From positions 96,275 through 133,665 of the forward strand of contig NZ_SNVV01000013.1 in assembly GCF_004361735.1 (NCBI RefSeq): a stretch of DNA of 37,391 bases. The letters run 5' to 3'. The position numbers were made by a program, and so were the translations under genes. How positions within the stretch are numbered: the stretch's first letter is position 1; each line of letters starts with the position of its first letter. The notes under the pieces are model-generated. The model saw only the letters and a program-made list of their open reading frames with translations, was not told the origin of the DNA and did no database searches. The DNA comes from Azoarcus indigens (lineage in GTDB: Bacteria > Pseudomonadota > Gammaproteobacteria > Burkholderiales > Rhodocyclaceae). Shown one piece after another: positions 5,978 through 13,663 of this stretch.

Positions 5978-8002
5978 TCAGAAGTCGAACTGGGCGCCGA
6001 TGCGCAGGCTGCGCGGGGCGCCGGTGGCATAGCCTATGGTGGAGACGGCGGTGGCGTATTCGCGGTCGGTGACATTGTCCACCGCCAGGTAGACGGTGGT
6101 CGGGCGCGAACCGGCGAAAGTATAGGAAAGACCGAGATCCAGCGTGGTGTAGCCGCCGTAGGTCTGGCTGTTGTCGGCGCTGACGGCGTAGTTGCCGACC
6201 TTGCGCAGGGTGGCGTTGCCGCGCCAGCCGGGCAGCGGCCGCCAGTTGGCCTGCAGGGTGGCGGTGTAGCGCGGTACCGAGGTGACGCGCTTGCCTTCCA
6301 GGCTGGCGTCCGGGTTGTCGACGATGCGGGTGTGGGCGCTGCCGTAGGTGAGCGAGAGGTCGAACACGGTGGCCGGCGCCCACAGCAGCGACAGTTCGAC
6401 GCCGCGGCGGCGGGTGCTGCCGGCGTTCACATACTCGCCGGGCGAGAGTTCGCTGATCTCGTCGGAGGAGCGCAGGTGGTAGGCGGCCACGTCCACCATC
6501 AGCGCCGGGCCGAGCTTGAAGTTGGCGCCGATTTCGGTCTGGCGGAAGACGTTGGGATCGACCGCGCCGACGCCGGCGGCGTACTTCGCCATGTCGCTGG
6601 CGAGGCCGAAGCCCTCGGACCAACTGGCGCGCAGCTCCACCGCAGGCGACAGCCGCGAGCGCAGGCCGATCTTGGGGCTGGTGTGCGTCACCGCCTTCAT
6701 GTCACCGCATTCGTTGGTGGCGGTTTCCGCGCCTGCTATGCCGCAGTCGCCGGTGAAGCGGTCCCAGCGCAGGCCGACGGAGGGCTGGAACAGCGGGTGC
6801 AGGACGATGCCGGCTTCGGCGAAGGCGGCGAGGTTGTCGAGCTCGAAGTGGCGGTCGTACTCGGCGGTGCCGACGCGGCGGCGGTACTGGGTGTCCTCGT
6901 ACTTCAGGTAGTCGGTGCGCTCGCGGTAGTGCTCCACGCCGGCCACCCAGGTGAGCGGGCCGGCGGCGAGCGGGTGATGGCCGTTGAGGTTGAAGCCGGC
7001 GCCCAGCACATCGCGGTCGTAGGTCTCTTCGCGCTGGCGCCAGGTGGGCGCCGCCGCCGCGCCGCGGGAGAACCAGCGGGTGAAGTCCTGCTGGGTGGCG
7101 TACGCGAAGGTGAGCAGCTTCACCTCGGAGGAGAGGCTGTAATTGATGTCGGTGCGCAGCGTGTAGAAGCTCTTCTCGGCGCCGTCGTTCTTGGTGCGCG
7201 GATCCTTGCCGTAGGGATCGTCCTTGAACTGGGCGCGGGTGAGATAGCCGGGGTTGTCCGCCTCGGCCTCGTGGGCACGGCCGGAGACGGCGATTTCCAG
7301 TTCCGGCGATACCTTGAGCGACCAGCGCCCGGCCAGCGTGGCGCGGTCTGACTTGGACTGATCGCGGAAGCCGTCTGAGTGGAAGACCTGGGCGGCGAGG
7401 TTCAGGTGCTGACTGTCGCTCAGGGCGATGCCGGCGGCGCCTTGCGCATCCACCGTGCCGTAGCTGCCGATGCTGAGGTCCGCGGCGCGGTATTCACCGC
7501 CCTTGCGCGTTTGCAGCGTCACGGTGCCGGCGCGGTTGTAATTGCCGTAGAGCGCGGACACCGGGCCGCGCAACACCGTCATGTTGTCCAGTTCCAGCGG
7601 AATGACGACGTTGAGGTCGGCATAGCCATCGGCGTGCGACATCGCCTCGTTGAGCGGGATGCCATCCAGCACGAAGCCGATGTCGCTGCCGTGGCCGCCA
7701 CCGCCGAAGCCGCGCAGCGACACCGCATCCGCCACGCCGGGCAGGCCGTAGCCGGTGAGGTTCATGCCGGGCACGTTGCGGAACAGCTCCTGTGGCCGGC
7801 TGATGTGCTGCTCGCGGATTTCCTCGCCGTCCTGGCGGGTTTCGGAATAGGCGGCAGTCTGCGCCAGCATCTGCCCCTTCACCTCCACGCTGCCGAGCAG
7901 CACCGCCCCGCCTGCATCCTGCTGGGCGGCTACCGGAAGGGCGATGCCGGCGAGCAGCAGCGACAACAGCGAACGGGGAAGGGTAGGGCAGGGGATGGGC
8001 AT
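5978..8002 (-). CDS. TonB-dependent outer membrane receptor, probable nickel/cobalt chelate uptake
   Basis: 674 residues from the ATG at 8002. A TTG at 8059 is also in frame but would place the operator inside the gene, and it gives no better signal peptide. Residues 1-26 are a signal peptide ending VAA-QQD. A TonB-box-like segment (LLGSVEVKG) precedes the plug (REQHISRPQELFRNVPGMNLTGYG, then VSLRGFGGGGHGSD, then VLRGPVSALYGNYNRAGTV). A 22-strand barrel pattern follows and ends in Phe (RIGAQFDF), as outer membrane insertion requires. It is the first gene of the nickel operon and directly downstream of the NikR-type operator. This makes nickel (free or chelated) the likely cargo; vitamin B12 or another metal cannot be excluded from sequence. 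Confidence 0.85.
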   Translation of the reverse strand: MPIPCPTLPRSLLSLLLAGIALPVAAQQDAGGAVLLGSVEVKGQMLAQTAAYSETRQDGEEIREQHISRPQELFRNVPGMNLTGYGLPGVADAVSLRGFGGGGHGSDIGFVLDGIPLNEAMSHADGYADLNVVIPLELDNMTVLRGPVSALYGNYNRAGTVTLQTRKGGEYRAADLSIGSYGTVDAQGAAGIALSDSQHLNLAAQVFHSDGFRDQSKSDRATLAGRWSLKVSPELEIAVSGRAHEAEADNPGYLTRAQFKDDPYGKDPRTKNDGAEKSFYTLRTDINYSLSSEVKLLTFAYATQQDFTRWFSRGAAAAPTWRQREETYDRDVLGAGFNLNGHHPLAAGPLTWVAGVEHYRERTDYLKYEDTQYRRRVGTAEYDRHFELDNLAAFAEAGIVLHPLFQPSVGLRWDRFTGDCGIAGAETATNECGDMKAVTHTSPKIGLRSRLSPAVELRASWSEGFGLASDMAKYAAGVGAVDPNVFRQTEIGANFKLGPALMVDVAAYHLRSSDEISELSPGEYVNAGSTRRRGVELSLLWAPATVFDLSLTYGSAHTRIVDNPDASLEGKRVTSVPRYTATLQANWRPLPGWRGNATLRKVGNYAVSADNSQTYGGYTTLDLGLSYTFAGSRPTTVYLAVDNVTDREYATAVSTIGYATGAPRSLRIGAQFDF

Positions 8003-8041
8003 GGACGTGGGAGCGCGTGGTTTCGGGATTCTACGAGGCTT

Positions 8042-8068
8042 GTATGATTTTTTCAGCAAACTTCATAC
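8042..8068. promoter_or_regulatory. Putative NikR operator, GTATGA-N15-TCATAC
   Basis: Perfect six-base half sites, GTATGA at 8042-8047 and TCATAC at 8063-8068, separated by 15 bases, 40 bases upstream of the receptor start. The half sites are identical to those of the E. coli nik operator (known spacing 16). On the minus strand a weak promoter can be drawn through it: TTGGTA near 8072-8067 and TCATAC near 8048-8043, spacing about 18-19. NikR binding here would therefore block RNA polymerase. The one-base difference in spacing is the main doubt. Confidence 0.75.
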
Positions 8069-8388
8069 CAATGCTTTGCTGAGGGCGGTGGTGTCTTTCC
8101 ATCCGGGCATAAGCTATTGAAGCGGCGAGGAAAGAAGATCGCCACCCGCGGGAGTAAGACGAGCTAGCCCGGGTGGGGGAGGGAGAAATCGGCAAGCTGC
8201 TTACCGGCTTGCGGCCGGAAAGGAAGCTTGGCGGCCAGGCGCGGCCGTTTTCCTGATGACATTCAGGGTGTAAGTAAACGTAATAAAGTGCTCGTTTTGG
8301 CTCCCTCGCTCGACATAGCAAGTGAAGCCGTGCTCGTGCGGCACCGCCGGGGCGCTGTTCAGCGCCCCGCTTACAGGAGATTCCCCGA
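8069..8388. other. Intergenic region between the nickel operon and the second DUF4198 gene
   Basis: About 320 bases without a convincing gene. It holds a GC-rich dyad (CCACCC near 8142 with GGGTGG near 8172), a small dyad CCTGA-TGACAT-TCAGG at 8252-8267, an AT-richer stretch (8270-8290) with TAATAA at 8281-8286 that could be a weak -10 for the plus-strand gene, a direct repeat GTGCTCG (8288 and 8330), and the leader hairpin listed separately. I looked for a cobalamin riboswitch box on both strands and found none. Confidence 0.5.
8349..8368 (+). other. Leader hairpin just upstream of the ribosome site
   Basis: GGGGCGCTG (8349-8357), a two-base spacer and CAGCGCCCC (8360-8368) form a perfect nine-base stem, six bases before the AGGAGA ribosome site (8375-8380) of the next gene. 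There is no T-run, so it is not a typical terminator. It could stabilise the 5' end of the mRNA or be a processing site. Confidence 0.6.
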
Positions 8389-9024
8389 ATGAAGTTGCTT
8401 TCCCTTCCCCGTTCCTTCGCGCTCGCATGCGCCTCCGCCGGCCTAGTGTTGGCCTCGGTGCCGGCGATGGCGGACTACGTGTGGCTGGAGCGCGCGGCGG
8501 TTGGCCCGACCACGGTGAATCTCGGCTTCCTGGATGGCAAGCGCAGCCCCACCAGCGCGCTGCAGGGCGCTCAGGCCGTCCTGGCCGACGGCAAGGCGCT
8601 GCCGCTGGTCGCCGCCGGCGATCGCCTGGCGGTGACCGCGCCGCCCGCGGGCGACCTGCGCTTCGTCGCCTACACGGTGACGCCGGACGGCGCGCTGATG
8701 TTCTATCAAGCGAAGGAAGGCCGTAGTGAGACCAAGGCCGGGAACGATCTGGAACTGGTGCCCATCGAGCCCAATGGCAACACCTTCCGCCTGATGTGGA
8801 AGGGCACGGTGGTGGCCGCCACCCAGGTGAACGTGACGACATCCGAAGGCTGGAACCGGGTGCTGCGCCCGGCGGCGGACGGCACGGTGACGCTGACCAC
8901 GCCTTTCCCCGGCCTGTACGTGCTGGAGTTGAGTGCCAAGGTGAATGGCTCCGCGGTGGTGGAGGGCAAGAAGTACGATGACGTGCGCCACACGGCGACG
9001 CTGAGCTTCACCGTTGCACCCTGA
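8389..9024 (+). CDS. Exported DUF4198-like protein
   Basis: 211 residues from the ATG at 8389 with AGGAGA nine bases upstream. A signal peptide (1-28, PAMA) precedes DYVWLERA, which aligns with the HTIWLLADP opening of the NikK-like protein at 5211-5975, with Asp replacing the first His. A later segment, DLELVPI and then TFRLMWKGTVVAATQVNV, matches the second module of that protein (FELVPL). It is therefore a shorter, His-poor paralogue. It lies between the nickel operon and the FecI/FecR iron locus and points toward the latter, so it may serve metal uptake of either kind. The metal, if any, is unknown. Confidence 0.7.
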   Translation: MKLLSLPRSFALACASAGLVLASVPAMADYVWLERAAVGPTTVNLGFLDGKRSPTSALQGAQAVLADGKALPLVAAGDRLAVTAPPAGDLRFVAYTVTPDGALMFYQAKEGRSETKAGNDLELVPIEPNGNTFRLMWKGTVVAATQVNVTTSEGWNRVLRPAADGTVTLTTPFPGLYVLELSAKVNGSAVVEGKKYDDVRHTATLSFTVAP

Positions 9025-9045
9025 GTCTCGATTTCCCGGCCGGCA

Positions 9046-9078
9046 GCGGCTGCGCCAGGGCGCCGGGGGCGCAGCCGC
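9046..9078. terminator. Strong hairpin after the DUF4198-like gene
   Basis: Perfect 11-base stem GCGGCTGCGCC (9046-9056) and GGCGCAGCCGC (9068-9078) with an 11-base loop, 22 bases after the stop codon. It lacks a T-run, so it may act as an RNA end protector or a weak terminator. Confidence 0.5.
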
Positions 9079-9139
9079 GGCTTCCGGGCCCAACCCCGCG
9101 ATGGCTGCGGAGCAGGGCTTGTTGGGCAGGCAAGGGGCG

Positions 9140-9165
9140 GATTAAGATGAGAATAGTTCTTAATC
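9140..9165. promoter_or_regulatory. Putative Fur box upstream of the FecI-like sigma gene
   Basis: A perfect dyad GATTAAGA (9140-9147) with TCTTAATC (9158-9165), enclosing the core TGAGAAT-A-GTTCTTA at 9148-9162. The core resembles the Fur 7-1-7 consensus (TGATAAT-N-ATTATCA). It is an AT-rich island in very GC-rich sequence, 43 bases before the sigma factor start. FecI-type sigma genes are normally Fur-repressed. Confidence 0.65.
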
Positions 9166-9207
9166 TAATTGTGCCCTTGGCCTCGTTCCGGCCCTGTCCG
9201 ACCGCCC

Positions 9208-9699
9208 ATGCCGCAGGAAGTCCATTCCCTCTACCTAGACCACCACGGGTGGTTGCAAGGCTGGCTGCGCCACAAGCTGGGCTGCGCTCATCAGGCTGCC
9301 GACCTGGCGCATGACGTTTTCCTGCGGGTGCTGCTGCGACGCGAACTCGCGCCGGTGCGGGAGCCGCGGGCCTATCTCACGACGGTGGCGCGCGGTTTGC
9401 TGATCGACCACTGGCGGCGGCAGGACCTGGAGCGGGCCTGGCTGGAGGCGCTGGCGGTGCTGCCGGAGCCGGTCTCGCCGTCGCCGGAGGAGCGTCAGCT
9501 GGCGGTGGAGCTGCTGCTGCAGATCGACGCCATGCTGGCCGACCTGCGGGCGCCGGTGCGCACCGCCTTCCTGCTGGCCCAGCTGGAAGGCGCCTGTTAC
9601 GACGACATCGCCAGCCGGCTGGGTGTCACCCGCCGCTCGGTGGAGCGCTATGTCGCCGAAGCCCTGTTCCACTGTTATTCCCTACGCCATGCGTGCTGA
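9208..9699 (+). CDS. FecI-like ECF RNA polymerase sigma factor
   Basis: 163 residues from the ATG at 9208 (MPQEVHSLYLDHHGWLQGWL). An earlier TTG at 9169 is in frame but lies almost inside the Fur-box dyad. Region 2 is seen in ADLAHDVFLRVLLR and REPRAYLTTVARGLLIDHWRRQ, which match the FecI subgroup. Region 4 has the helix-turn-helix YDDIASRLGVTRRSVERYVAEAL. The family directs transcription of one siderophore receptor operon when its anti-sigma partner is triggered by the loaded receptor. The partner gene overlaps it by 11 bases, and the receptor gene follows. The predicted target is the promoter before 10919. Confidence 0.92.
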   Translation: MPQEVHSLYLDHHGWLQGWLRHKLGCAHQAADLAHDVFLRVLLRRELAPVREPRAYLTTVARGLLIDHWRRQDLERAWLEALAVLPEPVSPSPEERQLAVELLLQIDAMLADLRAPVRTAFLLAQLEGACYDDIASRLGVTRRSVERYVAEALFHCYSLRHAC

Positions 9700-10681
9700 A
9701 CCGCTGGCTTCGGAGGCCGTCGTGCCGGCGGCGGTGGTGCGCCAGGCCATCGCCTGGCGGGTAAAGCTGCATGGCGCGTCCGCCGGCAATCCGCTGTGGC
9801 AGGCCTGCGAGCGCTGGCGCTCGGCCCATCCGCATCACGATCTGGCCTGGTGCCGCCTGCAGGCGATAGGCGAGGAGCTGGCTGGCGGCATGGCTGGCCC
9901 CGGCGGCACCCGTTCCATGGTGGCTGCACTGCAGGCGCCGACCGACATGCGCCGCCGGCGCCTGCTCAAGGGCGCGGCGCTGGGCCTGGGCGCGGTAGCC
10001 TGCGGCTGGACGGCGCGGGAGTTGATGCCCTGGTCGGCCTGGACGGCGGACCATGCCACCGCGGTCGGCGAGCGGCAGGACATGCAACTGGCCGACGGCA
10101 GCCGCCTGCAGCTGGACACCCGCAGCGCGGTGAATCTGCGTTTCGACGCCGCCCAGCGTCTGGTCGTGCTGGAGCGCGGCGCGCTCTGCCTCACATGCGC
10201 TGATGACGCGCTGCATCGTCCGTTGCGGGTGGCCAGCCTGGGCGCGCTGTTCGAGACCCAGCAAGGGCGTTTCGTCGTCCGGCAGGAAGGGCAGGGCAGC
10301 GTGCTGGAAGTGACCGCCGGCCAGATCGGCATCCGCCGCCGCGGCGAGGCTGGCGCCTATGCAGCGCTGGCCGGGGCCGGCGAGCGCTACCGGGTGGATG
10401 CGGCCGGGCCGCGGCTGGTGCCACGGGCGGAAATCGCTGCCGACGGCTGGGCGGAAGGCGTCATCGCCACCCCGGGCATGCGGCTGGATGCCTTCCTCGC
10501 CGAGTTGGGGCGCTATCGCCGCGGCTATCTGGGCTGCGACCCGGCGGTGGGCGCGCTGCGCCTGTCCGGCGTCTATCGGCTGGACGACACCGACAAGCTG
10601 CTGGCAGTGCTGACGCGCACCCTGCCGGTCAAGGTGGTCTATCGCTCGCCCTGGTGGGTGAGGGTGCAGGCCGTGGCCTGA
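9689..10681 (+). CDS. FecR-like anti-sigma factor / sigma regulator
   Basis: 330 residues from the ATG at 9689, overlapping the sigma gene by 11 bases. The N-terminal cytoplasmic part (about 1-85, including AIAWRVKLHG and ACERWRSAHPHHDLAWCRL) is the DUF4880 sigma-binding domain. The membrane segment begins with RRRRLLKGAALGLGAV (88-103), a twin-arginine-like start also known from other FecR proteins. The periplasmic FecR domain follows (ELADGSRLQLDTRSAVNLRFD type, about 135-235). The end (GMRLDAFLAELGRYRRGYLGCDP to the terminus) resembles an STN fold that contacts the receptor's signalling domain. It transmits the signal that siderophore has been bound outside. Confidence 0.9.
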   Translation: MRAEPLASEAVVPAAVVRQAIAWRVKLHGASAGNPLWQACERWRSAHPHHDLAWCRLQAIGEELAGGMAGPGGTRSMVAALQAPTDMRRRRLLKGAALGLGAVACGWTARELMPWSAWTADHATAVGERQDMQLADGSRLQLDTRSAVNLRFDAAQRLVVLERGALCLTCADDALHRPLRVASLGALFETQQGRFVVRQEGQGSVLEVTAGQIGIRRRGEAGAYAALAGAGERYRVDAAGPRLVPRAEIAADGWAEGVIATPGMRLDAFLAELGRYRRGYLGCDPAVGALRLSGVYRLDDTDKLLAVLTRTLPVKVVYRSPWWVRVQAVA

Positions 10682-10813
10682 ACCGGCCTGCCTCGCGCTG
10701 GGCCTAGCCGGGGCTTGCAGTCAATCGGCTGAAACGCGGCGGCGGCGCGTTGTTCCGATGGCGTGGGTTCTGCGGGGCGGGTCCAGTCCGGCCGTCTCCT
10801 CAAGGGGTATACC

Positions 10814-10840
10814 GCAAAAAAAGTTCGTGGCCGCTGTCGG
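10814..10840 (+). promoter_or_regulatory. Candidate ECF (FecI-type) promoter of the siderophore receptor
   Basis: GCAAAA at 10814-10819 and TGTCGG at 10835-10840 with 15 bases between them resemble the A-rich -35 and TGTC-type -10 of FecI-family promoters such as fecA. It lies about 80 bases upstream of the receptor start, in a 237-base gap after fecR. The match is short, so confidence is low. Confidence 0.3.
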
Positions 10841-10865
10841 GTTTTTCGCGCCGGTCCGGCAAGCG

Positions 10866-10883
10866 AGGTGAAGGCCTTCACCT
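10866..10883. repeat. 18-base perfect palindrome in the receptor leader
   Basis: AGGTGAAGGCCTTCACCT is fully self-complementary, 35 bases before the receptor start codon. It could be an operator for a dimeric regulator or, in RNA, a seven-base stem with a GGCC loop. I did not notice a second copy in the window. Confidence 0.6.
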
Positions 10884-10918
10884 GCACACCTCCATCGACT
10901 TTCTGACCGGACCCTTAC

Positions 10919-13429
10919 ATGCACGCTTTCTCTCGCCGCTTCCGCGCGGCGCAGCCGCCCGAGGCGGCGCTTCGCCGCCTGCCCAAGCTTCCCGCCGCGC
11001 TGTCGCTCACCGTGCTGTGGCGCGGCCTCGCTGTCGCGGGGCTGGCCACCACCTTGCTGCTGCCGAGCACTCCCGCCGTCGCCCAGGAGGTCCGCAGTTA
11101 CGCGGTGCCGGCGGGCAGCCTGGACGATGCGCTCAACAGCTTTGCCCGCCAGGCGGGGGTCACCCTGTCCTTCACGCCGGAGCAGGTGAGTGGCCGCGGC
11201 AGCGCCGGTCTCAAGGGCAGCCATACCGTGGAAGGCGGGCTGGCTGCCCTGCTGGCCGGCTCCGGTCTGGTAGCGCGTGCCGGTGCGGACGGCTACGTGC
11301 TGCAAGGTGTTCCGGTGACGAACCTGGGCCAGGGCGACGCGGTGCTGGGCACGGTGCACGTGAGCGCCCAGGCCACCGGCGCGCCCGGCACCACCGAGGG
11401 CAGCGGCTCCTACACCACGGACTCGGCCGCCACCGCGACCCGCCTCAACCTCTCGCTGCGCGAGACGCCGCAGTCGGTGACGGTGATGACCCGCCAGCAG
11501 ATGGACGACCAGGGCATCCTGGAACTGGCCGACATCGTCCGCCAGACGCCCGGCCTGACGCTGAACCAGTCCGGCAACATGGGTTCGGACAGCAGCGCCA
11601 TCTATTCCCGCGGCTTCGTCGTCGAGAACTACCAGATCGACGGCGTCGGCATGGTCAACAGCAACTACAGCACGCTCTTCCAGACCACCGACATGGCTTT
11701 TTACGACCGCGCCGAGATCGTGCGCGGGGCCACCGGGCTGATGAACGGCATGGGCACGCCTGGCGCCACCATCAACCTGGTGCGCAAGCGGCCCACCGCC
11801 TGGTTCCAGGCCTCGGCCAAGGTGGAGGCGGGGTCGTGGGACCACTACCGCGCCGAGGCCGACATCTCCACCCCGCTGAACGAGGCTGGCACGGTGCGCG
11901 GCCGGGTGGTGGCGGCCTACCAGGAGAGCGGTTCGTACATCGACCGCCTGCAGCAGCGCAAGCAATTGCTGTACGGCATCATCGAGGCCGATCTCGCGCC
12001 CACCACGCTGCTCACCGCCGGCTTCTCTGTGCTGCAGGACGACATGAGCGGCCACGCCCGCTCCGGCCGGCCGCTGTTCTATTCGGATGGCAGCCGCACC
12101 GACTGGTCGCGCTCGGATTCCGCCGCGGCGGATTGGGCCTACTCCAGGCGCAACTACCAGTCCTTTTTCGCCGCGCTGGAGCATGGCTTCGCCGGCGGCT
12201 GGAAGGTCAAGGGCACCGCCAGCCACAGCATCAGCGACTACGACGAGGTGCTCGGCTATGCCGCCGGTGGCAACCCGGTGCGCGCCACTGGCGCCGGCAT
12301 GAATCTGTGGGCCGGGCGTTGGGCCGGCGCGCCCACCCAGGACAGCCTGGATGTCTACGCCACCGGCCCGTTCCAGCTCTTCGGCCGTGAACACGAACTG
12401 GTGGTGGGCGCCACTGCCACCCGCAGCATAGAAAACACCCATGGCTATCGGCTGTGGTCCTTCAGCGGCTGGAGCAGCGCAATCCCCGATATCTGGACCT
12501 GGGACGGCAATTTCCCGGCAGCGCCATACAACCCGGCGCTCAGCGACATCCACGGCAAGGAGCGCATCAACAGCGCTTACTTCACCGCCCGCTTCCGGCC
12601 CACCGATGCGCTGGCGCTGCTCGTCGGCGCGCGCAGTACCAGCTGGGAGAACCGCCGCGCCACCTACACCTATGCCAGCGGCACCCGCAGCGAGAGCAAT
12701 CGCGCCGAGAAGGGCCAGCTCACCCCCTACGCCGGCGTGGTGTACGACCTCAACGACAGCTGGTCGCTGTACGGCAGCTACACCGACATCTTCAAGCCAC
12801 AGAACAACATGGACCCCAGCGGCGCCTACCTCGATCCTCTATTGGGCAAGGCGTATGAGGTCGGCACCAAGGCGGAACTGTTCAACAAGCGCCTGAACCT
12901 GGCGCTCGCCGCCTACCTGATCCAGCAGGACAACTACGCCGTCCAGATTCCTGGCGTTCTGGCACCGAATGGCGCCAATGCCTATCGCGCGGCATCCGGC
13001 ACCGAGACCTGCGGCTTCGAGGTGGAAGTGAGCGGCGAACCGCTGCGCGACTGGCAGATCGCAGCCGGTTTCGCCCGCAACATGGTGGAAGACCGCGACG
13101 GCCATGCGCTCAACACCAACATTCCGCAGAACACCCTGAAGCTATTCACCAGCTACAAGCTGGCGGGGGTGGGCCAGGGCCTCACGGTGGGTGGCGGGCT
13201 GCGCTGGCAAAACAGGATCTGGAGCGACAACCAGGGGCCGGCCAGCGTGCGGGTCACCCAGGACGGCTACACGGTGATGGACCTGATGGCGCGCTATCCG
13301 CTGAGCAAGCAGGTGACCCTGTCCGCGAACCTGTACAACGCTACCGACGAGAAGTACTACACCACCACCAGCTCGGCTTACTACGGCGAGCCGCGCAGTC
13401 TGCGCCTGGCGATGGACGTGCGCTTCTGA
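10919..13429 (+). CDS. TonB-dependent siderophore receptor with STN signalling domain (FpvA/FecA type)
   Basis: 836 residues. A long signal peptide (cleavage near PAVA-QEV, residue 55) is followed by an STN domain (about 58-125: YAVPAGSLDDALNSFARQAG through GADGYVLQG). This domain talks to the FecR-like protein across the periplasm. A TonB-box-like segment AVLGTVHVSAQ comes next, then the plug (LRETPQSVTVMTRQQMDDQGI, TPGLTLNQ, YSRGF, DRAEIVRGATGLMNG) and a beta-barrel ending in LAMDVRF. The plug wording is that of ferric hydroxamate/pyoverdine-type receptors. Together with the sigma and anti-sigma genes it forms a complete cell-surface signalling unit. The cognate siderophore is unknown, and no synthesis genes are in the window. 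Confidence 0.93.
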   Translation: MHAFSRRFRAAQPPEAALRRLPKLPAALSLTVLWRGLAVAGLATTLLLPSTPAVAQEVRSYAVPAGSLDDALNSFARQAGVTLSFTPEQVSGRGSAGLKGSHTVEGGLAALLAGSGLVARAGADGYVLQGVPVTNLGQGDAVLGTVHVSAQATGAPGTTEGSGSYTTDSAATATRLNLSLRETPQSVTVMTRQQMDDQGILELADIVRQTPGLTLNQSGNMGSDSSAIYSRGFVVENYQIDGVGMVNSNYSTLFQTTDMAFYDRAEIVRGATGLMNGMGTPGATINLVRKRPTAWFQASAKVEAGSWDHYRAEADISTPLNEAGTVRGRVVAAYQESGSYIDRLQQRKQLLYGIIEADLAPTTLLTAGFSVLQDDMSGHARSGRPLFYSDGSRTDWSRSDSAAADWAYSRRNYQSFFAALEHGFAGGWKVKGTASHSISDYDEVLGYAAGGNPVRATGAGMNLWAGRWAGAPTQDSLDVYATGPFQLFGREHELVVGATATRSIENTHGYRLWSFSGWSSAIPDIWTWDGNFPAAPYNPALSDIHGKERINSAYFTARFRPTDALALLVGARSTSWENRRATYTYASGTRSESNRAEKGQLTPYAGVVYDLNDSWSLYGSYTDIFKPQNNMDPSGAYLDPLLGKAYEVGTKAELFNKRLNLALAAYLIQQDNYAVQIPGVLAPNGANAYRAASGTETCGFEVEVSGEPLRDWQIAAGFARNMVEDRDGHALNTNIPQNTLKLFTSYKLAGVGQGLTVGGGLRWQNRIWSDNQGPASVRVTQDGYTVMDLMARYPLSKQVTLSANLYNATDEKYYTTTSSAYYGEPRSLRLAMDVRF

Positions 13430-13520
13430 TCCTCGGCCTGTCTGCTGCTGCACCCCAGCTGGATCGGGGCGTGGCAGGCAGGTTGCGTTGTATGCGTGCG
13501 ACAGCGGTTTGTAAGAATTT

Positions 13521-13542
13521 GTAAAAACAAGCGCGTTTTTAC
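13521..13542. repeat. Inverted repeat in the gap before the DUF3649 operon
   Basis: GTAAAAAC (13521-13528) and GTTTTTAC (13535-13542) with six bases between them, in a locally AT-rich island 122 bases before the DUF3649 gene. It could be a regulator site or, with its T-run, a weak terminator for the receptor gene. TAAAA here with CGA at 13542-13544 is also loosely like an iron-starvation ECF promoter, but the match is poor. Confidence 0.45.
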
Positions 13543-13663
13543 GATCTCAAACGACATGTCTAGTGAGAGCCGGACAAAACGCGCCAGACGTAGATAAGTG
13601 CAGGCGGGACGCCCGCCAGCGTCCTGCAGGGTCCGGTCCCTGCCCCATAGCCGAGGTTTGCCA

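Noticed and set aside
8003-8059. TTG start 57 bases upstream for the nickel-operon receptor
   Set aside because: It would put part of the NikR-type operator within the coding sequence and adds a Lys/Arg/Pro-rich segment ahead of a good signal peptide.
8003-8388. Cobalamin or NiCo riboswitch ahead of the metal-uptake genes
   Set aside because: I found no B12-box-like core or matching junction on either strand; only simple hairpins are seen.
10721-12553. Minus-strand frame of about 610 residues through the siderophore receptor
   Set aside because: Composition is that of a complementary-strand shadow; no motifs, and the plus strand encodes a full receptor.
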